Positions 16,615 to 25,582 of a stretch of 64,000 nucleotides of DNA are shown here, one piece after another (positions within the stretch are counted from its first letter, which is position 1; each line of letters opens with the position of its first letter). The stretch covers positions 124,001 through 188,000 of the forward strand of contig NZ_UIDD01000007.1 of the NCBI RefSeq assembly GCF_900497695.1, written 5' to 3'. Source of the DNA: Pseudomonas wadenswilerensis. GTDB lineage: Bacteria; Pseudomonadota; Gammaproteobacteria; Pseudomonadales; Pseudomonadaceae. A program made the position numbers and the translations under genes. Below the pieces are notes generated by a model. The model made no database searches. It worked only from the letters and a program-made list of their open reading frames with translations, and was not told the origin of the DNA.

Positions 16615-18252
16615 ATGAAGCTCAGTCCTTTGGCGGGCAAACCGGCCCCAGCCTCCGTGCTGGTGGATATCCCGCAACTGTTGACCGCCTATTACACCGG
16701 CCAGCCCGATGCCAGCGTCGCAACCCAGCGCGTTGCGTTCGGCACCTCCGGGCACCGTGGCAGCTCCCTGGACCTGAGCTTCAACGAAAACCACGTGCTG
16801 GCGATCAGTCAGGCGATCTGCCTGTACCGTCAGGCCAAGGGTATCGACGGCCCGTTGTTCATCGGCGCCGACACCCATGCGCTGTCGACCCCGGCAGCGG
16901 CCAGCGCGCTGCAGGTGCTGGCCGCCAATGGCGTCGAGGTAATGCTGTCCAAGGATGACGAGTACACCCCGACCCCGGCGGTGTCCCACGCCATCATCTG
17001 TTACAACCGCGGCCGCAGCAGCGGCCTGGCCGACGGTATCGTCATCACCCCGTCGCACAACCCGCCGCAAAGCGGTGGCTTCAAGTACAACCCGCCCAAT
17101 GGCGGCCCGGCCGACAGCGATGTCACCAAGTGGATCGAGGCCAAGGCCAACGACCTTCTGGCCGCGGGGCTGGAAGGCGTCAAGCGCATCTCCCATGAAC
17201 AGGCGCTGGCAGCCAGCACCACCCATCGTCATGACTATGTCGCCAGCTATGTCGCCGATCTGGAAAACGTCATCGATTTCGACGTGATCCGCAGCGCCAA
17301 CCTGCGCCTGGGCGTCGACCCGCTGGGTGGGGCAGGGGTGCGCTACTGGTCGGCGATTGCCGAGCACTACAAGCTGAACCTGGAAGTGGTCAACACCGAG
17401 GTCGATCCGACCTTCCGCTTCATGTGCGTCGACTGGGACGGACAGATCCGCATGGACCCGTCTTCGCCGTATGCCATGCAGGGCCTGATCGGCCTGCGCG
17501 AGCGCTTCGACGTGGCCTTCGCCTGCGACCCGGACCACGACCGCCACGGCATCGTTACCCAGAACGGCCTGCTGGCCCCGAACAACTACCTGGCGGTGGC
17601 CATCGACTACCTGTTCCAGCACCGTCCGCAGTGGCGCAACGACGCCGCAGTGGGCAAGACTGTGGTCAGCAGCGGCCTGATTGACCGCGTCACCGCGCGT
17701 CTGGGGCGTCGCCTGTTTGAGGTGCCGGTGGGCTTCAAGTTCTTCGCCGACGGCCTGTTCGATGGCTCCCTCGGCTTTGGTGGCGAGGAGAGTGCCGGTG
17801 CCTCGTTCCTGCGCAAGGACGGCAGCGTCTGGACCACCGACAAGGACGGCCTGATCCCGGCGCTGCTGGCGGCAGAAATCACCGCCCGTACCGGCCGCGA
17901 CCCGAGCCAGGCCTACGCCGAGCTCACCGCCAAGCTGGGTGAGCCGTTCGCCACCCGCGTCGAGGCCAAGGCCAACCCACAGCAAAAGGCCCTGCTGAGC
18001 AAGCTGGCGCCCGAGCAGGTCAAGTCGACGATGCTGGCCGGCGAGCCGATCGAGCAGATCCTCAGCCATGCACCGGGCAACAACCAGGCCATTGGCGGCC
18101 TCAAGGTGATGACTGCCAACGGCTGGTTCGCCGCGCGGCCGTCGGGTACCGAGGATATCTACAAGATCTACGCCGAGAGCTTCATCGATGAAGCGCATTT
18201 GCAGCGCCTGGTGGCTGAAGCCCAGGAGCTGGTGGATGCGGCGATTGCCTGA
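16615..18252 (+). CDS. pgm: Phosphoglucomutase (alpha-D-glucose phosphate-specific)
   Basis: A 545-residue alpha-D-phosphohexomutase interconverting glucose-1-phosphate and glucose-6-phosphate, feeding trehalose, glycogen and envelope sugar pathways. The catalytic phosphoserine loop Thr-Pro-Ser-His-Asn-Pro-Pro lies near residue 145, the metal loop Asp-Pro-Asp-His-Asp-Arg near 305, the sugar-binding Gly-Gly-Glu-Glu-Ser-Ala-Gly near 390 and the C-terminal phosphate site Arg-Pro-Ser-Gly-Thr-Glu near 505. The length matches Pgm of Pseudomonas and E. coli. ATG 16615 has TTGAGG upstream; an upstream TTG is not needed. A REP hairpin follows and may act as transcript end. Confidence 0.95.
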   Translation: MKLSPLAGKPAPASVLVDIPQLLTAYYTGQPDASVATQRVAFGTSGHRGSSLDLSFNENHVLAISQAICLYRQAKGIDGPLFIGADTHALSTPAAASALQVLAANGVEVMLSKDDEYTPTPAVSHAIICYNRGRSSGLADGIVITPSHNPPQSGGFKYNPPNGGPADSDVTKWIEAKANDLLAAGLEGVKRISHEQALAASTTHRHDYVASYVADLENVIDFDVIRSANLRLGVDPLGGAGVRYWSAIAEHYKLNLEVVNTEVDPTFRFMCVDWDGQIRMDPSSPYAMQGLIGLRERFDVAFACDPDHDRHGIVTQNGLLAPNNYLAVAIDYLFQHRPQWRNDAAVGKTVVSSGLIDRVTARLGRRLFEVPVGFKFFADGLFDGSLGFGGEESAGASFLRKDGSVWTTDKDGLIPALLAAEITARTGRDPSQAYAELTAKLGEPFATRVEAKANPQQKALLSKLAPEQVKSTMLAGEPIEQILSHAPGNNQAIGGLKVMTANGWFAARPSGTEDIYKIYAESFIDEAHLQRLVAEAQELVDAAIA

Positions 18253-18262
18253 CCGCTGACAG

Positions 18263-18347
18263 CATCGCTGGCAAGCCAGCTCCCACAGGTGTTGCAAATA
18301 TCTGAGAGATATCACCTGACCTGTGGGAGCTGGTCTTGCCAGCGATG
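18263..18347. repeat. REP inverted-repeat pair
   Basis: Two head-to-head REP copies: arms CATCGCTGGCAAGCCAGC and its near complement bracket TCCCACAGGT/ACCTGTGGGA. The pair lies between convergent pgm and the pirin gene. It is the same family as the repeats at 21799, 30365, 44606 and 60522, and probably serves as an extragenic transcript-stabilising or terminating hairpin. Confidence 0.85.
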
Positions 18348-18362
18348 GGCCGCATAGCGGCC

Positions 18363-19061
18363 CTAGGCTACATCGACCAGCACAATCTCACTGTCCTGCA
18401 CCGCCATCACCCTGAGCACCTGCTCATCCTCGATCGCCACGCCGTCACGGGCTTCGGCGCGCACACCGTTGACTTCAACCAGGCCCTTGGCCGGCACCAG
18501 ATAGCCACGGCGCCCCGCCTCGAAGCGGTATTCGGCGGTCTCCCCAGCCTGCAAGGTCGCCGCCAGCAGACGAGCATCGGCGCGGATCTGCAAGGCCTGC
18601 TCATCGCCCTCACGGCCACTGGCCAGGGTCACGAAGCCTTCGCCGCGCTCGCCCTTGGGGAACGGCCGGGTACCCCAGGACGGCGGCTGGCCAACGCGCT
18701 CAGGGATGATCCAGATCTGGAAAATCCGCGTATCGACCTTCTCCAGGTTGTACTCGCTGTGGGTGATGCCGGTACCGGCACTCATCACTTGCACGTCACC
18801 GGCCTCGGTACGGCCCTTGTTGCCAAGGTTGTCCTGGTGGCTGATGGCGCCTTCACGCACATAGGTGATGATTTCCATGTCGCGGTGCGGGTGCGGCGGG
18901 AAGCCACTGCCGGCGGCGATCAGGTCGTCGTTCCAGACCCGCAGGTTGCCCCAGTGCATGCGCGCCGGGTTGTGGTATTCGGCGAACGAGAAGTGGTGAT
19001 GGGCGTCGAGCCAACCATGGTTGGCATGGCCAAGGCTCTTGAACGGGCGCAGTTGCAGCAT
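18363..19061 (-). CDS. Pirin family protein (YhhW-like, quercetinase-type cupin)
   Basis: A 232-residue bicupin. The metal site is complete: His57 and His59 in Pro-His-Pro-His-Arg, His101 and Glu103 in Thr-His-Ser-Glu, the same residues as E. coli YhhW, which oxidises quercetin in vitro. The conserved Met-Ser-Ala-Gly-Thr-Gly precedes His101. GAGGAC lies just upstream of ATG 19061. It is divergent from the UvrD-like helicase and shares a short promoter region with it. The physiological role is uncertain in the family; redox or flavonoid functions are only suggestions. Confidence 0.92.
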   Translation of the reverse strand: MLQLRPFKSLGHANHGWLDAHHHFSFAEYHNPARMHWGNLRVWNDDLIAAGSGFPPHPHRDMEIITYVREGAISHQDNLGNKGRTEAGDVQVMSAGTGITHSEYNLEKVDTRIFQIWIIPERVGQPPSWGTRPFPKGERGEGFVTLASGREGDEQALQIRADARLLAATLQAGETAEYRFEAGRRGYLVPAKGLVEVNGVRAEARDGVAIEDEQVLRVMAVQDSEIVLVDVA

Positions 19062-19153
19062 GTTGGCTGTCCTCGAAAGGGAGTGGATGGGGCAGATGAT
19101 CCATCAAACAATGATCGAAAATAAGCGTAAATTTCGGCTGATTATCATCATAT

Positions 19154-19169
19154 CTGTCGATATATAGAG
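19154..19169. promoter_or_regulatory. LexA-like box before the UvrD-like helicase
   Basis: CTGTCGATATATAGAG matches the extended CTGTATATATATACAG consensus at 13 of 16 positions, but the right arm reads AGAG rather than ACAG. It is 82 bases before the helicase ATG and in the divergent pirin promoter. Weaker than the site at 12574. Confidence 0.4.
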
Positions 19170-19250
19170 CTACGGTGATTTGTGCGCTTCATCGCCTAAT
19201 TCACTGATCTGCAAGCAATCGGCTGGTGATTTTTGCCCGATGGAGCGAAC

Positions 19251-21761
19251 ATGGCCGCTGGTTTTTATTCTGTTGGAGTCGGTGTGTCTGAAGAGCGTCC
19301 CAAGCTACCCCTGGAGTTGATTGCGCCTGCGCAGTTGCCGTGGCTGCGTCGCCTCACCGCTCGCCTGCTCGGGCGCAGCCTGAGCCGCTTGCAGGCGCAG
19401 CATCGCGATTCCTGGTTCCAGGGCCATGCCAGCGGTCAGCGCACCGGTCACGCCGATGGCCTGCGCGAAGGCTACGAAGAAGGGCGGATCGACGGCTACG
19501 AGGCCGGGCGCCAGGTCCTGGTGATCCGCGACACTCGCCCCGACGGCCACGGCGTTCCCGGGCTGGACGACGCCCTGTTCGACGACTGGCGCCTGCCGCT
19601 GAGCGCCGAGCTTAAAAAGCGTTTCAAGGCCGACGTCGCCCAGCGCCTGCCGGCCCATGCCCAGCCAAGCGCGGCGCAGTGGAAGATGATCTTCAGCGAC
19701 ACGCCGTCGACCTGCGTGATCGCCGGTGCCGGTGCCGGCAAGTCCACCTCGCTGGTGCTGCGTATCCTGTTGCTGCGCCATTACCTGGGCTACGAGCTGG
19801 ACGCCATGACCGTGGTGACCTTCACCCGCGAATCGCGCAAGGACTTCATCAGCCGCCTGCTGCAGGTGTTTGCCTTGTGGCAGCTCGACCTCAGCCAGGT
19901 TCAGGCCCGCGAGCTGGTGCGCACCTTCCATTCACGCATCCTGCCGCTGGTGCGCAGCCTGCCGGGTTTCAGCCAGGTGCGCGCGTTCGAGACCCTGGGC
20001 AGCGAAATGCCCGGCGGCAGTGAAGCCAACGCCGAGAGCAACCCGTTCGACCTGCGCATCAACGACGCCCAGCGCCAGCAGCTCAACCTCTGCTACCGCG
20101 ACCTGCTGGGCAGCAGCCCGCGCTTTGCCGAGCTGATTGCCAGCCTGCGCCGCGAAGCCCTGCAGCTCAAGGCGCTGGACCGCGATCACCCCGACGTGCA
20201 AAAGCGCGTGGCGGTGACCCAGCTGTCTGCCAGTCGCGACGAAGAGCTCTGCGACACGATCGAAGACCTGTGGTTTGCCGCGGGCGCCTGGCCGATCAAG
20301 GGCATCGAGCCGAGCCGCGAAACGGTCGAGATCAACGGCAGCCGTTTTCACTTCCACGGCCATATCGCCGAGCTGGACGCGTACGTGGTGCTCGGCTTCG
20401 ACCCCAAGGAAAACCAGCAGTACAAGCGCCCAGGGGCCAAGCTGCCGGTGTGGGCGGAGTGGGTGATAAAGCGCACCCTGTTTCAAGCTTTCTGCGATAA
20501 GCCTGTGATTTGGCTAGAAAATTACTCCGCTGCCAAGCGCCTGACTTCCTCCCTGGCGGGTGATGCCGTGGCCGGCCCCGGCTTCGATTACAAGGTCAAG
20601 GGCGAGCTGGCCGCCGCGCCGCTGCTGGATGCCTTTGTCGGCGCCGCCGGCTTTATCGAGAACCTCGGGCTTGAGGTCAACAAGGCGGTCGGCGCCATGA
20701 GCTTCCCGGCGGGTGACAGCGATGCGCTGTTCTTCGAAGCCCTGGGCCTGTACTGGAAAGCCCTGGAAGCGCACCTGCTGGGCCAGTCGCCACCGATCAT
20801 GAGCTACAACCGCATGTTCGCCCTGTTCGGCGAAAACAATCCGGAGAACCTGCAGCTGTTGCCCGACCCGCTGCTGCGCCCGCTCGCGCACCTGATGATC
20901 GACGAGTTCCAGGATGTATCACCGCAGATCGTTTCCTGGCTGCGCGCCTGCCTGCGCGAGATCCGCCGTCGTGGCCCGGCCATGCAGGTCGGGCGGGTGG
21001 CGCAGCATTCGTCGTTGCTGTGCGTGGGCGACGACTGGCAGTCGATCTACGGCTGGCGCGGCAGTTCGCCCAAGTACTTCATGGAGTTCGCCAAGGAATT
21101 CCCGGCACCGAGCAGCACCCGGGTGATGCTCGCCGACAACTACCGCAGCCACCAGCACATCATCGATGCCGCCGAGCACATTGTGAAATCGGCGCCGGCC
21201 ATCAGCGGCAAGAAGGCCAGGGCCTGTGGCCCGGCGGCCGAGACACCGCTGCCGGTCAAGGTGCTCGAGCGCGACGAGGCCAGTCTCGCCGAGACCCTGC
21301 TTGAGCACTACCGCAACGGCGAGTCGGTGATGCTGCTGTACCGCAAGAGCAGCGACAAGGCGGCGATTGCCGACCATTTGCAGGCATTGGTCAACCACGA
21401 GGCCGGGTTGCCGGCGGCACAACGGCGCCTGCGCCAGCTGACTTATCACAGCGCCAAGGGGCTACAGGCCGATGCGGTGTTCATGCTCGGCGATTGTCAG
21501 CACCTGACCAACTCACCCTACAAGAACCAGGTGTATCGCCAGGCAGGTCTAGGCCGCAACGGCGATGCCCAGGCGTTCGACAACGCGCAGAAGGATGAAG
21601 TGTTGCGTCTGGCTTACGTCGCCATTACCCGGGCGGCGAAGCATTGTTACTGGTATGTCGAGAAGCCGACGGCAGAGGCGGCCAACCTGCCACGGGCGTC
21701 GAGCCAGGTGGATGGGCGCAAGGTGTTCTTCGAGGATGGGCGGGAAATGGCCGGCAGCTGA
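19251..21761 (+). CDS. UvrD/Rep-family superfamily-1 DNA helicase
   Basis: An 836-residue SF1A helicase. Walker A is Ala-Gly-Ala-Gly-Ala-Gly-Lys-Ser-Thr near residue 160, motif II Ile-Asp-Glu-Phe-Gln-Asp near 550, then Gly-Asp-Asp-Trp-Gln-Ser-Ile-Tyr-Gly-Trp-Arg-Gly (motif III) and Tyr-Val-Ala-Ile-Thr-Arg-Ala near the C-terminus. The first 130 residues are a Gly/Arg/Glu-rich extension not present in UvrD, reminiscent of the leader of HelD (helicase IV). ATG 19251 follows GGAG by six bases; a TTG at 19233 is also in frame. It probably acts in recombination or replication-fork repair; possible SOS control is noted at 19154. Confidence 0.9.
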   Translation: MAAGFYSVGVGVSEERPKLPLELIAPAQLPWLRRLTARLLGRSLSRLQAQHRDSWFQGHASGQRTGHADGLREGYEEGRIDGYEAGRQVLVIRDTRPDGHGVPGLDDALFDDWRLPLSAELKKRFKADVAQRLPAHAQPSAAQWKMIFSDTPSTCVIAGAGAGKSTSLVLRILLLRHYLGYELDAMTVVTFTRESRKDFISRLLQVFALWQLDLSQVQARELVRTFHSRILPLVRSLPGFSQVRAFETLGSEMPGGSEANAESNPFDLRINDAQRQQLNLCYRDLLGSSPRFAELIASLRREALQLKALDRDHPDVQKRVAVTQLSASRDEELCDTIEDLWFAAGAWPIKGIEPSRETVEINGSRFHFHGHIAELDAYVVLGFDPKENQQYKRPGAKLPVWAEWVIKRTLFQAFCDKPVIWLENYSAAKRLTSSLAGDAVAGPGFDYKVKGELAAAPLLDAFVGAAGFIENLGLEVNKAVGAMSFPAGDSDALFFEALGLYWKALEAHLLGQSPPIMSYNRMFALFGENNPENLQLLPDPLLRPLAHLMIDEFQDVSPQIVSWLRACLREIRRRGPAMQVGRVAQHSSLLCVGDDWQSIYGWRGSSPKYFMEFAKEFPAPSSTRVMLADNYRSHQHIIDAAEHIVKSAPAISGKKARACGPAAETPLPVKVLERDEASLAETLLEHYRNGESVMLLYRKSSDKAAIADHLQALVNHEAGLPAAQRRLRQLTYHSAKGLQADAVFMLGDCQHLTNSPYKNQVYRQAGLGRNGDAQAFDNAQKDEVLRLAYVAITRAAKHCYWYVEKPTAEAANLPRASSQVDGRKVFFEDGREMAGS

Positions 21762-21798
21762 TTCTGGCGCTGCCTGGATTACGACCGCTGCGCGCTCG

Positions 21799-21869
21799 AT
21801 CGCTGGCAAGGCCAGCTCCCACAGGTTGTGCAGACACAGATCCAATGTGGGAGCTGGCTTGCCAGCGAT
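21799..21869. repeat. REP inverted-repeat pair
   Basis: ATCGCTGGCAAGGCCAGCTC and its complement copy face each other around a short spacer between the convergent helicase and ccoQ4-like genes. Same REP family as at 18263; one extra G in the left arm distinguishes it. Confidence 0.85.
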
Positions 21870-21879
21870 GAGGCGTGAA

Positions 21880-22092
21880 TCAGGCCTTCAGTGCCGCATC
21901 CGGCGCCACCGCCGGCACCGGCTTGCCGGTGGCGGCCTCGACGCGACGCGCTACTGCCGGGTCGTCGGCGAAGGGGATCAGGCTGGCCTGATCGTCCACT
22001 TCGCCGGTGTGCCGCTGCAGGCAGGCGCTGGTGACCAGGTAGAAGAACAGTACGCCGCTCAGGCAGTAAAGCGCATACAACCAGTCATCCAT
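21880..22092 (-). CDS. Small cbb3 oxidase-associated membrane subunit (CcoQ4-like)
   Basis: A 70-residue protein with one N-terminal transmembrane helix (about 5-23) and a polar Ala/Pro-rich tail. The ATG at 22092 has a strong AGGAGG eight bases upstream and starts 11 bases after the ccoN stop, so the two genes form an operon. In P. aeruginosa the orphan ccoN4 is paired with a small ccoQ4 in the same order, which is why I infer a CcoQ-like assembly or stability role. The sequence itself is too short for an independent family call. Confidence 0.7.
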   Translation of the reverse strand: MDDWLYALYCLSGVLFFYLVTSACLQRHTGEVDDQASLIPFADDPAVARRVEAATGKPVPAVAPDAALKA

Positions 22093-22103
22093 GTCCGTGC
22101 CTC

Positions 22104-23531
22104 CTAGGCCAGGCTGGCGTTGTTCAGCGCCAGTCTTTCATCGGCCACCCGCACGGTGCGCCAGGTGTTATAGGCCATCAGCAGCATGCCGCTCAAGAAG
22201 CACACGCCACCGACAAAGCGCACGATAAAGCCCGGATGGCTGGCCACCAGTGCTTCGACGAACGAGTAGGTGAGGGTGCCGTCGTCGTTGGTGGCGCGCC
22301 ACATCAGGCCCTGGGCGATACCGTTGACCCACATCGAGGCGATGTACAGCACGGTGCCGATGGTCGCCAGCCAGAAGTGCAGGTTGATCAGGCCGACGCT
22401 GTACATCTGCTCGCGGCCAAACACTTTCGGGATCATGTGGTACAGCGAGCCGAAGGTGATCATCGCCACCCAGCCCAGGGCACCGGCGTGGACGTGGCCG
22501 ATGGTCCAGTCGGTGTAGTGCGACAGGGCGTTGACGGTCTTGATCGCCATCATCGGCCCTTCGAAGGTCGACATGCCGTAGAACGCCAGCGACAGCACCA
22601 GAAAGCGCAGGATCGGGTCGCTGCGCAGCTTATGCCAGGCGCCGGAGAGGGTCATCATGCCGTTGATCATGCCGCCCCAGCTTGGCGCCAGGAGGATCAG
22701 CGACATGGCCATGCCCAGCGATTGTGCCCAGTCGGGCAGGGCGGTGTAGTGCAGGTGGTGCGGGCCGGCCCAGATGTACAGGGTGATCAGCGCCCAGAAG
22801 TGCACGATCGACAGGCGATAGCTGTACACCGGCCGGCCCACTTGCTTGGGCACGAAGTAGTACATCATCCCCAGGAAACCCGTGGTCAGGAAGAAGCCCA
22901 CGGCGTTGTGGCCGTACCACCATTGCACCATGGCGTCAGTGGCACCGGAGTACACCGGGTACGACTTGAACCAGCTCACCGGAATAGACAGGTGGTTGAC
23001 CACGTGAAGCATGGCGATCACCACGATGAAGGCACCGAAGAACCAGTTGCCGACGTAGATATGCTTGGCCTTGCGGCGCATCAGGGTGGCGAAGAAGACG
23101 ATCCCATAGGCGACCCAGACGATGGCCATCCACACCGCGCCGGTAAATTCGATCTCGGCGTATTCCTTGGTGGTGGTCAAGCCCAGGGGCAGGCTCACCA
23201 GCATGATCACGATGGTCGCCTGCCAGCCCCAGAAGGTGAAGGCGGCGAGCTTGTCGCTGAACAGCCGCACCTGGCAGGTACGCTGCACGGCGTAATAGCT
23301 GGCGGCAAATTGCGCGCTACCGGCAAAGCCGAAGATCACCAGGCTGGTGTGCAAGGGGCGCAGGCGACCGAACGAGGTCCACGGCAGGTCGAGGTTAAGC
23401 TCGGGCCAGACCAGTTGCGAGGCGATCCAGACGCCCATGGCCATGCCGACGATACCCCAGACCACCGTCATGATGACGAATTGCCGGACCACCTTGTAGT
23501 TATAGGCCTGCGCCTGTTGATGTGTGCTCAT
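22104..23531 (-). CDS. ccoN4: Orphan cbb3-type cytochrome c oxidase catalytic subunit I (CcoN4-like)
   Basis: A 475-residue heme-copper oxidase subunit with about 12 membrane helices. The histidine ligands are present: His in Arg-Pro-Leu-His-Thr-Ser, the CuB pair in Ala-Gly-Pro-His-His-Leu-His, and Gly-His-Val-His-Ala-Gly near the end. Only subunit N and a CcoQ-like protein are encoded; ccoO and ccoP are absent. This matches the orphan ccoN4Q4 locus of P. aeruginosa, where the N4 subunit replaces N1 or N2 in heterocomplexes under low oxygen, cyanide or nitrite stress. No clear ANR box (TTGAT-N4-ATCAA) was seen upstream. Confidence 0.9.
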   Translation of the reverse strand: MSTHQQAQAYNYKVVRQFVIMTVVWGIVGMAMGVWIASQLVWPELNLDLPWTSFGRLRPLHTSLVIFGFAGSAQFAASYYAVQRTCQVRLFSDKLAAFTFWGWQATIVIMLVSLPLGLTTTKEYAEIEFTGAVWMAIVWVAYGIVFFATLMRRKAKHIYVGNWFFGAFIVVIAMLHVVNHLSIPVSWFKSYPVYSGATDAMVQWWYGHNAVGFFLTTGFLGMMYYFVPKQVGRPVYSYRLSIVHFWALITLYIWAGPHHLHYTALPDWAQSLGMAMSLILLAPSWGGMINGMMTLSGAWHKLRSDPILRFLVLSLAFYGMSTFEGPMMAIKTVNALSHYTDWTIGHVHAGALGWVAMITFGSLYHMIPKVFGREQMYSVGLINLHFWLATIGTVLYIASMWVNGIAQGLMWRATNDDGTLTYSFVEALVASHPGFIVRFVGGVCFLSGMLLMAYNTWRTVRVADERLALNNASLA

Positions 23532-23783
23532 GGCTAGTTTCCACAGTTCCTGTATGGCTCGCCCTGCCGTGGGGCAGGGGCACAGGCGCAGACTCTAGGA
23601 AGCTGCCGGCATACAAAACAGACTCAGAAACCAGCGTTAACACCGGATCAGATTAAACCCCCGTATTCATTGGCTGATACAGCACCTGTTATGGGCATGG
23701 TGTGGCGATTTACCTCTGTTCTGCATTGATCGTGCCGGCAAAAGCGTGTCGCTGTGTCGCACACAAAACCCCGTGGAATTATC

Positions 23784-23812
23784 TTGACATCACCTTAAAT
23801 GCGGCCGCAGAA
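23784..23812 (+). promoter_or_regulatory. Candidate sigma70 promoter of the decarboxylase-ACP operon
   Basis: A perfect -35 hexamer TTGACA (23784-23789) is followed after 18 bases by CAGAAT, which matches TATAAT at four positions. The start would fall at about 23819-23821, inside the palindrome at 23816, leaving a leader of about 165 bases. Confidence 0.4.
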
Positions 23813-23815
23813 TTT

Positions 23816-23842
23816 CACAAACTTTGCGCGCAAAGTTTTGTG
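23816..23842. promoter_or_regulatory. 27-bp palindrome, probable operator
   Basis: The core ACTTTGCGCGCAAAGT (23821-23836) is a perfect 16-base palindrome; flanking CACAA and TTGTG extend it with a single bulge. It overlaps the predicted start of the decarboxylase-ACP operon, an ideal repressor position. The OhrR/MarR-like protein encoded last in that operon is the obvious candidate ligand. Confidence 0.6.
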
Positions 23843-23983
23843 TCGGGCGACAGCACGAGCCCGGCAGTGGTGCGCAACCAACCTTGACGCCATCCCGCTA
23901 TACGCCCCCCGTGACGGTGCTCTCAAGCCGGGACGGGGTACGCGCGCAGCGGCGGCACACTATAAGAACGAAGGGAGCAACAG

Positions 23984-25582
23984 ATGAAGCTTTCCAAGGA
24001 ACTGGTCCTCCAGGCAAAAGCGACGTTCGGGACACCGACCTACCTCTACGATGAAGCCGTGCTGCGCAGCAGTTTCAACGAGTTGCGCGATGCATTGCCG
24101 GACTGCGTGGACATCTTCTATGCACTGAAGGTCAACCCGAACCTGTCCCTGGTGAAACTGATCCGCTCTTATGGCGGTAACACCGAAGTGTGTTCGCTGG
24201 GCGAACTGGAAATTGCCCTCAAGGCCGGCGTCGATCCCCAGGACATCATTTTCCTCGGTCCTTACAAGAAGCCCGAAGAACATCGGCGAGCCCTGGAAGT
24301 CGGGGTGTTTGCCATCGTCGTCGAGTCCGAGACCGAACTGCGCAAGCTCTCGGCCCTGGCGGGCGAACTGAACTGCGTGGCACCGGTGGCAATCCGCATC
24401 AACCCGAACTTCTCCGCCTCCGGCTCGCCGTGGAAGATGGGCGGGCGGCCGACCCACTTCGGTATCGAAGAAGACACCGCAGTAGCCAACTTCGGCGACT
24501 ACGCCGCCCTGGCGAACCTGAAGATCAAGGGCATCCACGTCTATAACGGCACCAAGATCCTCGACGCCCAGTCGGTATACGACAACGCCAAGTACATCCT
24601 TGGCCTGTACCGCAGCCTGACCCGGCGCTACAACCTGGACATGACCATGGTCGATGTCGGTGGCGGCCTGGGCATCAAGTACTACGAGAACGAGAGCGAG
24701 CTCGACACCCGCCAGCTCAAGCAACTGCTGGCGCCGCTGTTCGAAGCCTTCAACCAGCAGTTCCCGCAGACCCGCATCATTGTCGAATCCGGGCGCTTCG
24801 TCGCCGGCAAGTGCGGCGCCATGCTGGTGACGGTCGACAACATCAAGGAAAACCACGGCAAGACCTTTGCCGTCACCGATGGCGGCACCAACTGCCATGG
24901 CGCCGCCGCAGGCAGTGGCCAGGTGCTCAAGCGCAACTTCCGCATTGTGCATGCCACCGGCAGCACCGGCGCACCGCTGCGCGAGTACCATATCTCCGGG
25001 CCGCTCTGTAGTCCCGACGACCTGCTGGCCCGTGACCTGCAGATCGAAACCCTGCACGAAGGCGACATCCTCGCCGTCACCGCCTCCGGCGCCTACGGCC
25101 CGTCCGCCTCGCCAACCCTGTTCCACAGCCATGGCCACCCGGCCGAGGTGATCGTCAGCAACGGTCAGTTGTTCCTCGCCCGCGCCCGGCAAACCGCCCT
25201 GGACATCCGCGACAGCCATGCCGACGTGCCGCTGGCGGCCATGCTCGCTGGCGCACCGGCGGTTGCCGAACCAACGCCGATCGCCCAGGCCGCCACCCAG
25301 CGCCAGCTCGGCGAGATCCTGCGGGTGGTGCTCAAGCTGCCGGAGAACACCGTGATCAGTGCCGATTCGCACCTGCGCGATGACTTGGGCCTGGACTCGC
25401 TGACCTCCATGGAGCTGCTGGTCAACCTCGAAGACGACATCGAAGGCTTCTTCGTCAACCCCGACACCATCGCTCCGGGCCACTTCAATACCGTGGCGAC
25501 CCTGGCCGGTTATATCGATGCCCATCGTCAACCGGCGGCTGTGCGTCGGGCACGTCTCGAGGTGCAGCATGAAGGCGTCTGA
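23984..25582 (+). CDS. Fold-type III PLP decarboxylase fused to an acyl carrier protein
   Basis: A 532-residue protein with two domains. Residues 1-410 form an alanine-racemase-fold amino-acid decarboxylase of the LysA/ornithine decarboxylase group: PLP Lys49 in Tyr-Ala-Leu-Lys, Gly-Gly-Gly-Leu-Gly at 226-230, Glu-Ser-Gly-Arg at 268-271 and active-site Cys342 in Gly-Pro-Leu-Cys-Ser. After a Pro/Ala linker, residues about 438-515 are a carrier protein with Asp-Leu-Gly-Leu-Asp-Ser-Leu; Ser472 is the phosphopantetheine site. Stand-alone LysA lacks such a tail, so the decarboxylase probably acts on or supplies a tethered intermediate. GAAGGGAG precedes ATG 23984, and its end overlaps the ligase gene by 14 bases. 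Confidence 0.9.
   Translation: MKLSKELVLQAKATFGTPTYLYDEAVLRSSFNELRDALPDCVDIFYALKVNPNLSLVKLIRSYGGNTEVCSLGELEIALKAGVDPQDIIFLGPYKKPEEHRRALEVGVFAIVVESETELRKLSALAGELNCVAPVAIRINPNFSASGSPWKMGGRPTHFGIEEDTAVANFGDYAALANLKIKGIHVYNGTKILDAQSVYDNAKYILGLYRSLTRRYNLDMTMVDVGGGLGIKYYENESELDTRQLKQLLAPLFEAFNQQFPQTRIIVESGRFVAGKCGAMLVTVDNIKENHGKTFAVTDGGTNCHGAAAGSGQVLKRNFRIVHATGSTGAPLREYHISGPLCSPDDLLARDLQIETLHEGDILAVTASGAYGPSASPTLFHSHGHPAEVIVSNGQLFLARARQTALDIRDSHADVPLAAMLAGAPAVAEPTPIAQAATQRQLGEILRVVLKLPENTVISADSHLRDDLGLDSLTSMELLVNLEDDIEGFFVNPDTIAPGHFNTVATLAGYIDAHRQPAAVRRARLEVQHEGV

Larger units (their letters stand above)
23532..23983. other. Divergent promoter region between ccoN4 and the decarboxylase-ACP operon
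   Basis: A 452-base gap. The right half holds a plausible promoter (23784-23812) overlapping a long palindrome (23816-23842) for the rightward operon. The left half would carry the ccoN4 promoter, in which I see no ANR-type dyad. No small gene could be supported. Confidence 0.6.

Noticed and set aside
23600..23720. ANR/FNR box for ccoN4
   Set aside because: No TTGAT-N4-ATCAA dyad could be found, only partial TGAT halves.
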